Positions 24,415 to 33,182 of a DNA stretch of 41,432 nt are shown here, in pieces (position 1 is the first letter of the stretch; every line of letters begins with the position of its first letter). Position numbers and translations under genes: made by a program. The notes below the pieces were generated by a model. It ran no database searches. It saw only the letters and a list, made by a program, of their open reading frames with translations, and was not told where the DNA came from. Source of the stretch: Rugamonas sp. (GTDB lineage Bacteria; Pseudomonadota; Gammaproteobacteria; Burkholderiales; Burkholderiaceae_D); the NCBI RefSeq assembly GCF_025354735.1, contig NZ_JANXMI010000092.1, positions 1 through 41,432 of the forward strand. The letters are read 5' to 3'.

Positions 24415-24466
24415 TTGCTTTGTGTGACGCCCGTCACACAAAGCAACAAATGTCTTCTGCCATTAT
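24415..24466 (+). promoter_or_regulatory. CRP-type site in a 32-bp perfect palindrome, with -10 box
   Basis: Arms TTGCTTTGTGTGACG (24415-24429) and its exact complement (24432-24446) flank CC. Inside is a perfect TGTGA-N6-TCACA (24423-24438). The centre (24430.5) is 30.5 bases before CATTAT (24461-24466, 4 of 6), close to class II spacing. Transcription would start near 24473, giving a leader of about 75 bases. The long perfect symmetry is much more than CRP contact needs. Confidence 0.75.
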
Positions 24467-24546
24467 GGCTGCCGTAGTACTGCAAGCATCTGAGTTTCAA
24501 ACGCCCGCAGTTTGAACTTTTTGAAATGACTTCCTAGGAGTTTTAA

Positions 24547-27500
24547 ATGACCATCAGCACTTCCGACATCCAAGCACTGTACATCGCTTACTTCAATCGT
24601 CCAGCCGATGCACTGGGCCTGACTTTCTGGACCAATGCCGCCACCCAAGCTGGCGGCGTCGCGGTTGTTGCTAACGCCTTCAGCGCATCGCCAGAATACG
24701 CCGCGTTGTATTCCGGCAAATCGGCCACCTACATCGTCGACAGCATCTACATGAACCTGTTCGGCCGCCACGCTGAGCCTGCAGGCCTGACCTTCTGGGG
24801 CAACGCTCTGGAAAGCGGCCAGTTGAATGTCGGTAACATCGCTTACCAGATCTTCCAAGGCGCACAAGACACCGTCGGTGGCTTCCAGGACAAAACCGCA
24901 GTATCGAGCAAAGTTTCGGCTGCTAACGCCTTCAACCTGGCTATGAATAATGACGCTGCCGCTATCCGTGGTTACGACGGTCCTGCTGCTGACGCTATCG
25001 TCAAGACCTGGCTGTCGGGTGTGGTTGATGCTCCGTCTTTGGCTGCTGCCGTCACCCCTAGCTCGCTGAACACCGTGTTCACCAATGCTGAAGCTGCCAA
25101 CCAAGCCGCAAACGCAACCAACTTCACGCTGGGCGTTGGTGTAGATACTTTCCTGGGTGGTAACGGTTCGAACGTCTTCAATGCGACACTGGACAATACC
25201 GTGACGAGCGGCGTTGTCGGCGTTATCACTCCACTGGCCACCGCAACCTTCGGCGGTGCAGACACCATTACCGGTGCGGGTTCGAGCAACACCCTGTCGC
25301 TGACGGATTCGAGCGGTACCAGCGTGGATACCATGCCGATCGGCGCCACCATCACCAACATCCAGACCATCAAACTGGCAACCGCCGGCAATGCGGGTAC
25401 TTTAGCTGTCGCTAGCGCGACTTCCCCGGGTCCTACCGTGTTCGATGTTTCCAATGTTGCAGGTTTGAAAACTTTGACGATTACGTCGAACGGTGTAACC
25501 GGCGACAACATCAAGGCTGCTGCCACGACCAACGTTAGCGAAGTGTCGAACGGCGCTGGTAACGACGTATCGGTGAGCGGTGGTCAAAAGGTTACTATCT
25601 CGGCTTCCGGTGTGATCGCTTCGGACAGCGCAGCTGGTTCGCTGACCATTACCGACTCCGGTGCTGGTAAAGCAGTCAACGTCACCAATGCTGCTGCAGA
25701 CGTTACCGTTGCAGCCAAGGGTGATATCACTGCCGACGGTACGTCGCTGACCGCATCGATGACCGGTGCCGCCACTTATGCAATGCAGCAAGCGCACATC
25801 GCTGCTTCGAACGCTGCCGCCGCCGCCGCCGGTGCTGCTGATGCCGCAAGTCTTCATGCTACGGCAGTTGCCGCTGGCCTGAGCATTACTTTGCACGGTG
25901 CGATCGTTGCGGCTTCGACGGTGGAAGCCGTTAATGCGGCCACATTGACCGCCGAAACCTCTGGTTATATTACCCAAGCACAACGTGCGGCTATCGATGC
26001 GGCCTTCTCGACCGCATTGACCGCTACCGGTGGTACCGTAGCTTCGGCTCGCATCGCAGCGCTGGCTGTTGAAGCTCCAATCCAGACTACTGCTACCACT
26101 GCGGCTACTCAGGCCGGCAATGCAGCAACCGTTGCGGATGCCGCTGCAGTCACCGCCGCTGGTGTTGTTACCGCCGACGGCGTTGCCGCTATCGCCGGCC
26201 ACGCGATCAGTGATATCCTCAGCACGGTACTGACCAGCGTCAGCGCCACAGGTAACTACCTTGGTATCGTTGCTGTTACCGATGCTTCGACCCTGAACAA
26301 TACGTTGACGACCGTTACGCTGAACAACGCAGGCACGGCTGCGTTGTCGGGAAATGCCTTGACCCAGTTGAATCTGTCGAACCAAGTCAATGCAGTAGTG
26401 ATCACCAACCAGACCGTTGGCCATACCGATACCCTGACTCTGAACACCGTCAATGCAGTCGTCTCCGACAGTGCAGCTGTCACGGTTAACATCGTCAGCA
26501 ATGGTACGGCTGGCAATGCCGTTCAGCTGGCCGATATTGCTGCAACTGCGGTGAACCTGACCGGTACCGCTGGTGTTGATCTGACGGGTTCGGGTCTGGC
26601 TGCTACCGCTGTTATCACCGGTAATGGTAGCGACACGGTTATCCTGTCGGGCGCCACGCAATCGTTCATGGGCGGTACTTCGGGTAGCAACACCATCACC
26701 ACCGGCGCTGTTGTGCAGACCGTGACCGTTGATGGCGGTACGGGCGGCAACAATACCCTGGTTCTGGCTAACAACTTGGCGTTTAGCACCACGGCTAGTG
26801 CAGCTAAATTCATCGACTTCTCGAACATCGAAGTTCTGAACGGCGTAACTGCTGACGTTACCAAGTTCACCGGCAGCACTGTGACCGGTGTAACCTTCAA
26901 TGGCGGCACTTCGACCCTGACCGGTCTGAGCGCAGCTCAGGCGGATAATATTACTGTTGTTGCTGACGGTATTTATACTGTTGGTGTTACCGGTGCTTTG
27001 ACCGTTGGCCAGTTGGACACCGTCCACCTGACCGTCGACGCAGGCGGATCCCCGGTTGCCTTGACCTCGCTGTCGCTGGCTGGCGTTGAAACCCTGCATT
27101 TGACCGCAGTTGACACCGTGACGATTGATAGTCTGTTGACCGCTGCTGCACTGACCAACGTGAATATCGATGGTGCTGGTGATGTCTCCATCACAACTGG
27201 TCTTCTGGCTTTGAACGTCAACACCGTGTTTGATGCCCACACCGCAACTGGCGCTGTGTTCATCGATGCAAGCAGTTCCAGCGCTAACGGTCTGAAAATC
27301 ATCGGTAGCACGACCGGTGCCAATACGCTGTTGGGCAACGCCCTGGCGAGCGTTCTGGTCGGCGGTAATGGCGGCGACACGATCACTGGCGGCGCTGGTA
27401 ACGACTCGATCACCTCCGGCAATGGTCATAACACCATCGTTGGTGGTGGCGGTAACGACACGATCACCGTGGGCAATGGCATCAACAGCATCTCGGCTGT

Positions 27501-28050
27501 CAGCGGCACTATCGTCGCAGGTAATGGCGACAATTCGATCGTTTTGACTGGCCTCGTGGCGGGCGCAAGCTCGATTACCGTTGGTACCGGTGCTAACTTG
27601 ATCGACGTACATGGCGCGGATGTCGCTGGTCACTCGACCGCGATCACCCTCGGTGCGCATACCGCCGCTACTGGCGTGGATACGATCCTGGTTGGTAGTT
27701 TCGCAGCTGTTGCTGGCGCAGCGCCGCTGGTCGTGATCACCGGTGCTGTTGCTGGCGATCTGATCACCTTCGCAGACACCCCAACCAGCGTGGTTCAGGT
27801 CACTGGTACCCAGCAAACGTCGATCTCTGCAGCTGCTTCGCTGGCAGCGGCAATCGCGATTGTTGATGCAGCTGCGATCACCGTCGCGGGTCACCAGGCT
27901 ACCGTGTTCCAATATGGCACTAACACCTACGTGTTGGAGTCGGTTGCTACTGGTACGGGAACCTTGGCCATCGGTGATTCGATCGTTGAGCTGGTTGGTA
28001 CCCACACGCTGTCGAGCCACATCGCTACCCACGTCGTTGTGGGTTCCTAA
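24547..28050 (+). CDS. DUF4214/RTX secreted surface protein, S-layer-like
   Basis: This 1167-residue protein has no signal peptide and no Cys that I can see. Residues about 8-125 form a DUF4214 region with two related units (YIAYFNRPADALGLTFW and YMNLFGRHAEPAGLTFW). The middle is rich in Thr, Val, Asn and Gly, as in beta-strand repeat surface proteins, with an Ala-rich, probably helical insert at about 405-545. RTX-type calcium-binding repeats (GGNGGDTIT, GGAGNDSIT, GGGGNDTIT) start at about residue 938. The C terminus (GDSIVELVGTHTLSS) fits an uncleaved type I secretion signal, and a complete type I system follows. TAGGAG lies 6-7 bases before the ATG. Base composition is less GC-rich than the neighbours and codons favour GCT, GGT and GTT, as in very highly expressed genes. 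An S-layer or adhesin role is inferred. Confidence 0.9.
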   Translation: MTISTSDIQALYIAYFNRPADALGLTFWTNAATQAGGVAVVANAFSASPEYAALYSGKSATYIVDSIYMNLFGRHAEPAGLTFWGNALESGQLNVGNIAYQIFQGAQDTVGGFQDKTAVSSKVSAANAFNLAMNNDAAAIRGYDGPAADAIVKTWLSGVVDAPSLAAAVTPSSLNTVFTNAEAANQAANATNFTLGVGVDTFLGGNGSNVFNATLDNTVTSGVVGVITPLATATFGGADTITGAGSSNTLSLTDSSGTSVDTMPIGATITNIQTIKLATAGNAGTLAVASATSPGPTVFDVSNVAGLKTLTITSNGVTGDNIKAAATTNVSEVSNGAGNDVSVSGGQKVTISASGVIASDSAAGSLTITDSGAGKAVNVTNAAADVTVAAKGDITADGTSLTASMTGAATYAMQQAHIAASNAAAAAAGAADAASLHATAVAAGLSITLHGAIVAASTVEAVNAATLTAETSGYITQAQRAAIDAAFSTALTATGGTVASARIAALAVEAPIQTTATTAATQAGNAATVADAAAVTAAGVVTADGVAAIAGHAISDILSTVLTSVSATGNYLGIVAVTDASTLNNTLTTVTLNNAGTAALSGNALTQLNLSNQVNAVVITNQTVGHTDTLTLNTVNAVVSDSAAVTVNIVSNGTAGNAVQLADIAATAVNLTGTAGVDLTGSGLAATAVITGNGSDTVILSGATQSFMGGTSGSNTITTGAVVQTVTVDGGTGGNNTLVLANNLAFSTTASAAKFIDFSNIEVLNGVTADVTKFTGSTVTGVTFNGGTSTLTGLSAAQADNITVVADGIYTVGVTGALTVGQLDTVHLTVDAGGSPVALTSLSLAGVETLHLTAVDTVTIDSLLTAAALTNVNIDGAGDVSITTGLLALNVNTVFDAHTATGAVFIDASSSSANGLKIIGSTTGANTLLGNALASVLVGGNGGDTITGGAGNDSITSGNGHNTIVGGGGNDTITVGNGINSISAVSGTIVAGNGDNSIVLTGLVAGASSITVGTGANLIDVHGADVAGHSTAITLGAHTAATGVDTILVGSFAAVAGAAPLVVITGAVAGDLITFADTPTSVVQVTGTQQTSISAAASLAAAIAIVDAAAITVAGHQATVFQYGTNTYVLESVATGTGTLAIGDSIVELVGTHTLSSHIATHVVVGS
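27352..27480 (+). repeat. RTX nonapeptide-type repeats
   Basis: Three to four units of the form GGxGxDxI occur in tandem (GGNGGDTIT, GGAGNDSIT, GNGHNTIV, GGGGNDTIT). They should bind calcium after export and help fold the protein outside the cell. Confidence 0.85.
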
Positions 28051-28082
28051 TATTAGGAAAAACCTACAAAATTCTGTAGGTT
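28044..28082 (+). repeat. Two inverted repeats at the end of the surface-protein gene
   Basis: TTCCTAATATTAGGAA (28044-28059) is a 16-bp perfect palindrome that contains the stop codon. AACCTACA and TGTAGGTT (28061-28082) form an 8-bp stem. Both precede the terminator and could protect the 3' end of an abundant mRNA. Confidence 0.7.
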
Positions 28083-28088
28083 GAGCGT

Positions 28089-28128
28089 AATACCCCCGTT
28101 GCTGAAAAGCGACGGGGGTATTTTTTTT
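28089..28128 (+). terminator. Strong intrinsic terminator after the surface-protein gene
   Basis: AATACCCCCGT and ACGGGGGTATT pair, extended inward by three more pairs including one wobble, with an AAAA-containing loop. Eight T follow. It should end the surface-protein transcript before the secretion genes, which have their own CRP-type site. Confidence 0.93.
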
Positions 28129-28162
28129 CGAGCAGTTTTTTCGTGGTAGAAGTTCTTGCGCG

Positions 28163-28243
28163 CACCCTGCACTACAGTCCGCGGGTGCAGGGACAAGACA
28201 TGAGGAGTCTTGGTGAAGTGGTTTCCACCATAAAAGACTTTTT
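28163..28243 (+). other. Two further stem-loops, possible small RNA or second terminator
   Basis: CCCTGCAC and GTGCAGGG (28165-28192) form an 8-bp stem. AGTCTT-GGTG and CACC-AAGACT (28207-28239) form an interrupted stem followed by TTTTT. The second looks like an intrinsic terminator with a bulge. No promoter was identified, so a separate RNA is only a possibility. Confidence 0.3.
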
Positions 28244-28260
28244 GCGTTCCAGGTCGCGAT

Positions 28261-28304
28261 AAATGTGATGTGCATCACATTTCCTCGTCATTTTAAGCGA
28301 TAAT
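28261..28304 (+). promoter_or_regulatory. CRP-type site and -10 box for the type I secretion operon
   Basis: AAATGTGATG and CATCACATTT flank TG, a perfect 22-bp palindrome (28261-28282) holding TGTGA-N6-TCACA. The centre (28271.5) is 27.5 bases before GATAAT (28299-28304, 5 of 6), near class II spacing. Transcription would start near 28311, giving a leader of about 117 bases. Confidence 0.78.
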
Positions 28305-28427
28305 GTCGCATGTCATCTTTTTCTCGATATTTCTGACGCTGACGTTGAATGCACACAGACATCCCTGACATTTCCCAGTTACTTCGCTGTTCCATGCGGT
28401 TAAACATTGCACTGAGCACTACCCAAA

Positions 28428-30302
28428 ATGAAAAATTTCCTCAAGCCTAAAAACGAAATCGAGCAGGCACTCCTCGCCTTCAAGAATACGTTCATGACGG
28501 TAGGTGCGTTCAGCGCCGTCAGTAATCTGCTGATGCTGGTCCCTTCCTTGTACATGCTGCAGGTCTATGACCGCGTGCTGGCCAGCCGCAACGAACTGAC
28601 GCTGCTGATGCTGACCTTAATGATGCTTGGCGGCTACCTTTTCATGGGTGGTTTGGAATTGATGCGCAGCTTCGTGCTGGTACGCGTCGGCGCCCGCTTC
28701 GACCTGGAGCTCAACAAGCGTATCTACACGGCCGCGTTCGAGCAAAACCTGAAAAAAAGCGGCGCCAACGCCGGCCAGGCGCTGGCCGATCTGACCAATG
28801 TGCGCCAGTTCTTGACCGGTAATGCCTTGTTCGCGTTTTTCGATGCGCCATGGTTTCCGGTGTATTTGATCGTCATCTTCTGCTTCGAGCCGTCGCTGGG
28901 TATCTTCTCGCTCTGTGGCACGGCCGTGCTGGTGGTGCTGGCCTATGTCAACGAGCGCGTCACGCACAAGCCGCTGGCAGAGGCCAACAGCATGGCCATC
29001 GCCGCGAACACGCTGGCCACCAACAATCTGCGCAACGCGGAAGTCATCGAATCGATGGGCATGCTGCCCAACCTGATGGGCCGCTGGTACAAATTGCACG
29101 GGCGCTTCCTACGTTTGCAGGGAGAGGCCAGCGAAAAAGCAGGCACCGTCGGCGCCATCACCAAGTTCGTCCAGGTGTCGCTGCAATCGCTGGTGCTAGG
29201 TTTCGGCGCGCTGCTGGCGGTCGAAGGCAAGATTACTCCCGGTATGATGATCGCCGCGTCGATCCTGGTCGGCCGTGCGCTGGCGCCGGTGCAGCAAGTG
29301 ATCGGCGTTTGGAAGACGTATAGCAATACCCGTAGCGCCTACGAGCGCTTGGTGAAGTTATTGGAAGAAAATCCGGTGCGCAGCGCTGGCATGCAACTGC
29401 CTAAGCCACTTGGGGCTTTGTCGGTCGAAGCCGTGACGGCCTCGCCGCCCGGTGGCAGATTGCCGGTGCTGAAAGCGGTAACGTTTGCGATCGCCGCTGG
29501 CGACGTGTTGGGCGTGGTCGGCCCTAGTGGTTCGGGCAAGTCAACACTGGCGCGGCTGCTCGTCGGCGTATGGCCGGCGATGATGGGCCAAGTCCGTCTC
29601 GACGGCGCCGACATTTTCCAGTGGAACAAGGCCGAACTCGGTCCGCATATCGGCTATCTGCCGCAGGATATCGAATTGTTCGGTGGTAGCGTGAGCGAAA
29701 ATATTGCCCGTTTCGGCGATATCGATCCGGAAAAAGTGGTGTTGGCGGCTAAACGTGCCGGCGTTCACGACATGATTTTGCATCTGCCGAAGGGCTACGA
29801 CACGCTGCTCGGTGACGGTGGTGCCGGCCTGTCCGGTGGCCAGCGCCAGCGTCTTGGCTTGGCGCGAGCGATGTATGGCGACCCGTCGGTGCTGGTGCTC
29901 GACGAGCCGAACTCGAATCTGGACGATGTTGGCGAGGCGGCCTTGGTGCAGGCGATCGCCGATCTGCGCCAGCGCGGCAAAACCATCGTGCTCGTCACGC
30001 ACCGCACCAGCATCATCGGTGTGACCAATAAATTGCTGGTGCTGCGCGATGGCATGATGTCGATGTTCGGTCCAACCAAAGACGTGCTGGCCGCGATCCA
30101 GGATAGCAATCAGAAGTTGCTGGCTCAGGCGCAAGCGCAGCAACAAGCTCAGGCCCAAGCCCAGCAGCAAGCCCAGCAGCAAGCCCAGGCGCAGGCGCAA
30201 CAGGCACAGCTGCGCAACATGGAACAGCAACTGGCGGCTGCACAGCAGCAAGCCCAGGCGGAAGCCGCTGCGGCGGTCCAAGCCTCGACGGAACAGGAGT
30301 AA
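28428..30302 (+). CDS. Type I secretion ABC transporter (PrtD/RsaD-like) with Gln/Ala-rich tail
   Basis: This 624-residue transporter-ATPase has membrane helices at about 25-310. The nucleotide-binding domain has Walker [10 protein letters not shown] at 365, signature [15 protein letters not shown], Walker [13 protein letters not shown] and H-loop VLVTHRTS. It lacks an N-terminal peptidase (C39) domain, which fits export of an RTX-type substrate with an uncleaved C-terminal signal. Compared with PrtD-type proteins of about 575 residues it carries an extra 50-60 residues at the C terminus made almost only of Gln and Ala, probably helical. It is the first gene of an operon with the HlyD and TolC genes. 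No good Shine-Dalgarno sequence precedes the ATG. The likely substrate is the RTX surface protein encoded just upstream. Confidence 0.93.
   Translation: MKNFLKPKNEIEQALLAFKNTFMTVGAFSAVSNLLMLVPSLYMLQVYDRVLASRNELTLLMLTLMMLGGYLFMGGLELMRSFVLVRVGARFDLELNKRIYTAAFEQNLKKSGANAGQALADLTNVRQFLTGNALFAFFDAPWFPVYLIVIFCFEPSLGIFSLCGTAVLVVLAYVNERVTHKPLAEANSMAIAANTLATNNLRNAEVIESMGMLPNLMGRWYKLHGRFLRLQGEASEKAGTVGAITKFVQVSLQSLVLGFGALLAVEGKITPGMMIAASILVGRALAPVQQVIGVWKTYSNTRSAYERLVKLLEENPVRSAGMQLPKPLGALSVEAVTASPPGGRLPVLKAVTFAIAAGDVLGVVGPSGSGKSTLARLLVGVWPAMMGQVRLDGADIFQWNKAELGPHIGYLPQDIELFGGSVSENIARFGDIDPEKVVLAAKRAGVHDMILHLPKGYDTLLGDGGAGLSGGQRQRLGLARAMYGDPSVLVLDEPNSNLDDVGEAALVQAIADLRQRGKTIVLVTHRTSIIGVTNKLLVLRDGMMSMFGPTKDVLAAIQDSNQKLLAQAQAQQQAQAQAQQQAQQQAQAQAQQAQLRNMEQQLAAAQQQAQAEAAAAVQASTEQE
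30124..30209 (+). repeat. CAG/GCN-rich repeats encoding the Gln/Ala tail
   Basis: Repeated units such as CAAGCCCAGCAG encode AQQQAQ-type motifs at the end of the ABC transporter. They are in frame and are a likely site of length variation. Confidence 0.8.
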
Positions 30303-30304
30303 CG

Positions 30305-31666
30305 ATGCGTACTGATATCATCAACAAGAAGGACGTCGCCGACGTCATCACGCACGACGTCACCCCGCTGACCGTCGATACCGACGCACGCCGCTACAGC
30401 CGCATTGGCTGGCTGATCATTCTGCTCGGTGTGGGCGGATTTTTAATATGGGCGATTTTCGCGCCGCTGGACAAAGGCGTGCCAATGTCCGGCACGGTGA
30501 CGACAGAAGGCAACCGCAAGGCTGTGCAGCACCAGGTCGGCGGCACGGTGCAGGATATCCTCGTCAAGGACGGCGATGTGGTTAAGAAGGGCCAGCTGCT
30601 GGTGCGCATGAATAATACCCAGGCCAGTTCGCAGGCTGAGACGTCGCGCTCCCAATACTTCACCGCGCGTGCGGCGGAGAGCCGTTTGATCGCGGAGCGC
30701 GACGGTCTGAAAGCGCCGGTGTTTCCGGTCGCGTTGACGGCGGTCAAGAATGATCCGCGCGTCGCTGAGGCGGTGGCGCTGCAAGACCAGCTGTTCATGT
30801 CGCGCCGGCTGTCGCTCGACAGCGAACTTGGCGCCTACGATGAAAATATCGCCGGCCTGAAATTCCAAATCGCGGGTTTGCAAGAAACGCGCGACAGCAT
30901 GAAGGTCCAGCTGGGCATCTTGAAAGAGCAGATCGACAGCATGCGCGACCTGGCCAAGGACGGCTATGTCGCTCGCAACCGCCTGCTCGACGTTGAACGC
31001 ACCTACGCGCAGGTTAATGGCAGTCTGTCGGAAACGACGGCCGGCATCGGCCGCGCCCAGCGCCAAGTGCTGGAAGCATCGCTGCGCCGCACCCAGCGCA
31101 GTGCCGACTTCCAGAAGGAAGTCCGCTCTTCGCTGGCCGATACCCAGCGTGAGGCGGATGCCCTCGGCAGCCGACTTTCCGGTCTCGACTACGAACTGGT
31201 CAATGCCGACGTCAAGGCTCCAGTCGATGGAACTGTCGTAGCCAGCAATGTCTTTACGCGCGGCGGCGTGGTCGGTCCCGGCGCCCACATGATGGACATC
31301 GTGCCGAGCGGCGACGCGCTGGTGGTCGAGGGCCAGCTGGCCGTCAACTTGATCGACAAAGTTCACGTCGGCTTGCCGGTTGAGCTGAATTTCTCCGCCT
31401 TCAACAGCAACCAGACGCCGCACATCCCAGGTGTCGTGATCCAGGTGTCGGCCGACCGTTCGGTCGACGAGCGCACCGGCCAGCCGTACTACAAGGTGCG
31501 CGCCCGGGTCGCGCCGGCCGGCGTCAAACTGATCGCGCAGAAGAAGCTCGACATCCAGCCGGGTATGCCGGTCGAAATGTTTGTCAAGACTGGCGAGCGT
31601 ACCCTGATGAGCTACCTGTTCAAGCCGGTATTCGATCGCGCCAAATCGTCGATGACGGAGGAGTAA
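30305..31666 (+). CDS. Type I secretion membrane-fusion protein, HlyD family
   Basis: This 453-residue protein has a short cytoplasmic N terminus and one membrane helix at about 36-56 (IGWLIILLGVGGFLIWAIFA). A lipoyl-like domain (about 65-95, TTEGNRKAVQHQVGGTVQDI) is split by a long coiled-coil hairpin (about 100-290) and followed by a beta-barrel domain (GTVVASNVFTRGGVVGPG, the usual HlyD C-terminal signature region). It bridges the ABC protein and the outer-membrane TolC protein. It starts 2 bp after the ABC stop, with AGGAG spanning that stop, and ends directly against the next start, so the operon is tight. Confidence 0.94.
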   Translation: MRTDIINKKDVADVITHDVTPLTVDTDARRYSRIGWLIILLGVGGFLIWAIFAPLDKGVPMSGTVTTEGNRKAVQHQVGGTVQDILVKDGDVVKKGQLLVRMNNTQASSQAETSRSQYFTARAAESRLIAERDGLKAPVFPVALTAVKNDPRVAEAVALQDQLFMSRRLSLDSELGAYDENIAGLKFQIAGLQETRDSMKVQLGILKEQIDSMRDLAKDGYVARNRLLDVERTYAQVNGSLSETTAGIGRAQRQVLEASLRRTQRSADFQKEVRSSLADTQREADALGSRLSGLDYELVNADVKAPVDGTVVASNVFTRGGVVGPGAHMMDIVPSGDALVVEGQLAVNLIDKVHVGLPVELNFSAFNSNQTPHIPGVVIQVSADRSVDERTGQPYYKVRARVAPAGVKLIAQKKLDIQPGMPVEMFVKTGERTLMSYLFKPVFDRAKSSMTEE

Positions 31667-33028
31667 GTGGGCCAGATGACACCTATGAAAATGCGGCGCC
31701 TGGCGCAGTGCGTGGCGTCGGCCTGCGCGGCCGGCTTGCTGCTGCACGGCGGCGCGGCGTCGGCGATCGGATTGCAGCAAGCCTACCAGGCGGCGCTGCA
31801 AAACGATCCGATGTTCCAGGCCGCCATACACGAATACGAGGGCGGTCAGCAAAACCGCATCATCGGCCGAGCCGGGCTGCTGCCTAACCTGTCTGCCGAT
31901 TATTCAAACAGCCACAACCGCGCCGACGTGAACGCCGCCGATGCGCTGGGCAATACCCAGTTGACGCATCCGGTCTACAACAGCCACGTGGCGCAGGTGT
32001 CACTGCGGCAGACCATCATCGGTCTCGATGCGTGGGCCAAATATAAACAGGGCGTGGCGCAAACCGATTACAGTTCGTCGCAATTCGCCTTGCATCAGCA
32101 GGATCTGGTCGTGCGCGTAGCGACGACCTATATGGACGCCTTGCTCGCCAATGAGCAGCTGCGTCTGGCCCAGGCCGCTCGCGACATGTATGCCGAACAG
32201 AAAAAGGTCAACGACCATCTGTTCGAAAAAGGCGAGGGCACCAAGACCGATATGCTGGAAACGCAATCGCGCCTGGACTTGGCCGAAGCGCAAGTGCTGG
32301 AAGGGGAAGACAATGTGCGCGTGACGCGCGCCGCATTGGCGGCCATCGTTGGCGATGAGGTGACCTCGCTCGACGACCTGGCGCCCGGCTTTCGCCCGCC
32401 GCCACCGCCTCCCGGCGGCTTCGACGCCTTAAAAGCGAGCGCGCTGGCCGATAATCCGGAAATCACCTCGGCCCGCTATGCGATCGAAGCGGCGCACCAG
32501 GAAGTGAACAAGGCACGCGCCGGCCACGCACCGCATCTGGATTTTGTCGCCAGCTATGCCAAGAACACGGCGCAGACCATCGATACCTACAACCAGGAAT
32601 CGACGGTGCGCAGCATCGGCATCCAGTTGAACGTGCCGCTGTATTCCGGCGGCTCCGTGGTGGCGGCATCCCGGCAGGCAGTTGCCGGCCAAGAAAAAGC
32701 CCGGTCTGACATGCAGGTCGCAACGGACAAGGTATTGATCGAATTGCGCAAGCAATACGCGACGGTGCTAAGCAGCGTGGCACGCATCGCTGCGCTGGAC
32801 AAGGCAGTGGCGTCGAGCGAGTTGCTGATTAAGGCGACGCAGCAGAGTATTAAGGGCGGCGTGCGCATCAATCTGGATTTGCTCAACGCTCAGCAGCAGC
32901 TCTACACCAGCAAGCGCGATCTGGCGCAGGCCCGATATAGTTACTTGGCGGCCGTGCTCAAGGTGCGCGCCGCAGCCGGCACCATCAGCGCCGACGACTT
33001 GCGCGAAGTGGCGGCTTACTTCCACTGA
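31667..33028 (+). CDS. Type I secretion outer-membrane channel, TolC family
   Basis: This 453-residue protein has a signal peptide (about 1-33, ending LLLHGGAASA). Two outer-membrane efflux protein repeats follow, starting with GLQQAYQAALQNDPMFQAA and later with ADNPEITSARYAIEAAHQEV. It forms the trimeric exit duct for the type I system. The GTG at 31667 follows the HlyD stop with no gap and has GGAGG 5 bases upstream; ATG codons at 31676 and 31682 are alternatives that would still leave a signal peptide. A strong terminator follows at 33078, ending the operon. Confidence 0.93.
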   Translation: MGQMTPMKMRRLAQCVASACAAGLLLHGGAASAIGLQQAYQAALQNDPMFQAAIHEYEGGQQNRIIGRAGLLPNLSADYSNSHNRADVNAADALGNTQLTHPVYNSHVAQVSLRQTIIGLDAWAKYKQGVAQTDYSSSQFALHQQDLVVRVATTYMDALLANEQLRLAQAARDMYAEQKKVNDHLFEKGEGTKTDMLETQSRLDLAEAQVLEGEDNVRVTRAALAAIVGDEVTSLDDLAPGFRPPPPPPGGFDALKASALADNPEITSARYAIEAAHQEVNKARAGHAPHLDFVASYAKNTAQTIDTYNQESTVRSIGIQLNVPLYSGGSVVAASRQAVAGQEKARSDMQVATDKVLIELRKQYATVLSSVARIAALDKAVASSELLIKATQQSIKGGVRINLDLLNAQQQLYTSKRDLAQARYSYLAAVLKVRAAAGTISADDLREVAAYFH

Positions 33029-33077
33029 TGCACCGCACACGCGGTCAATCCTGCCCATGCAGGGCTGGTCGTTATCG

Positions 33078-33111
33078 ACAGCACCCATGCTTTTCGGGTG
33101 CTGTTTTTTTT
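33078..33111 (+). terminator. Intrinsic terminator of the type I secretion operon
   Basis: ACAGCACCC and GGGTGCTGT form a 9-bp stem with a 9-base loop, followed by eight T. It lies about 50 bp after the TolC stop. Confidence 0.93.
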
Positions 33112-33182
33112 CGCCGGCGTTTTAACTAGCGCAGTTCGCCCGCCGTCATGGCCGATGCCGCTTGCGGCGCCGCCGTCCGCCG

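Noticed and set aside
27352..27480. Repeated units considered as a CRISPR array
   Set aside because: They are in-frame nonapeptide codons of an RTX region with no constant repeat and no spacers of uniform length.
25402..28278. Open frame of 958 codons antisense to the surface-protein gene
   Set aside because: The translation is Ser, Arg and Gly-rich with no domain. It runs through the terminator and arises from the codon bias of the sense gene.
22595..28282. The three palindromes considered as FNR sites
   Set aside because: FNR boxes have TTGAT-N4-ATCAA. These have TGTGA-N6-TCACA, and the local regulator lacks the Cys residues of an oxygen-sensing cluster.
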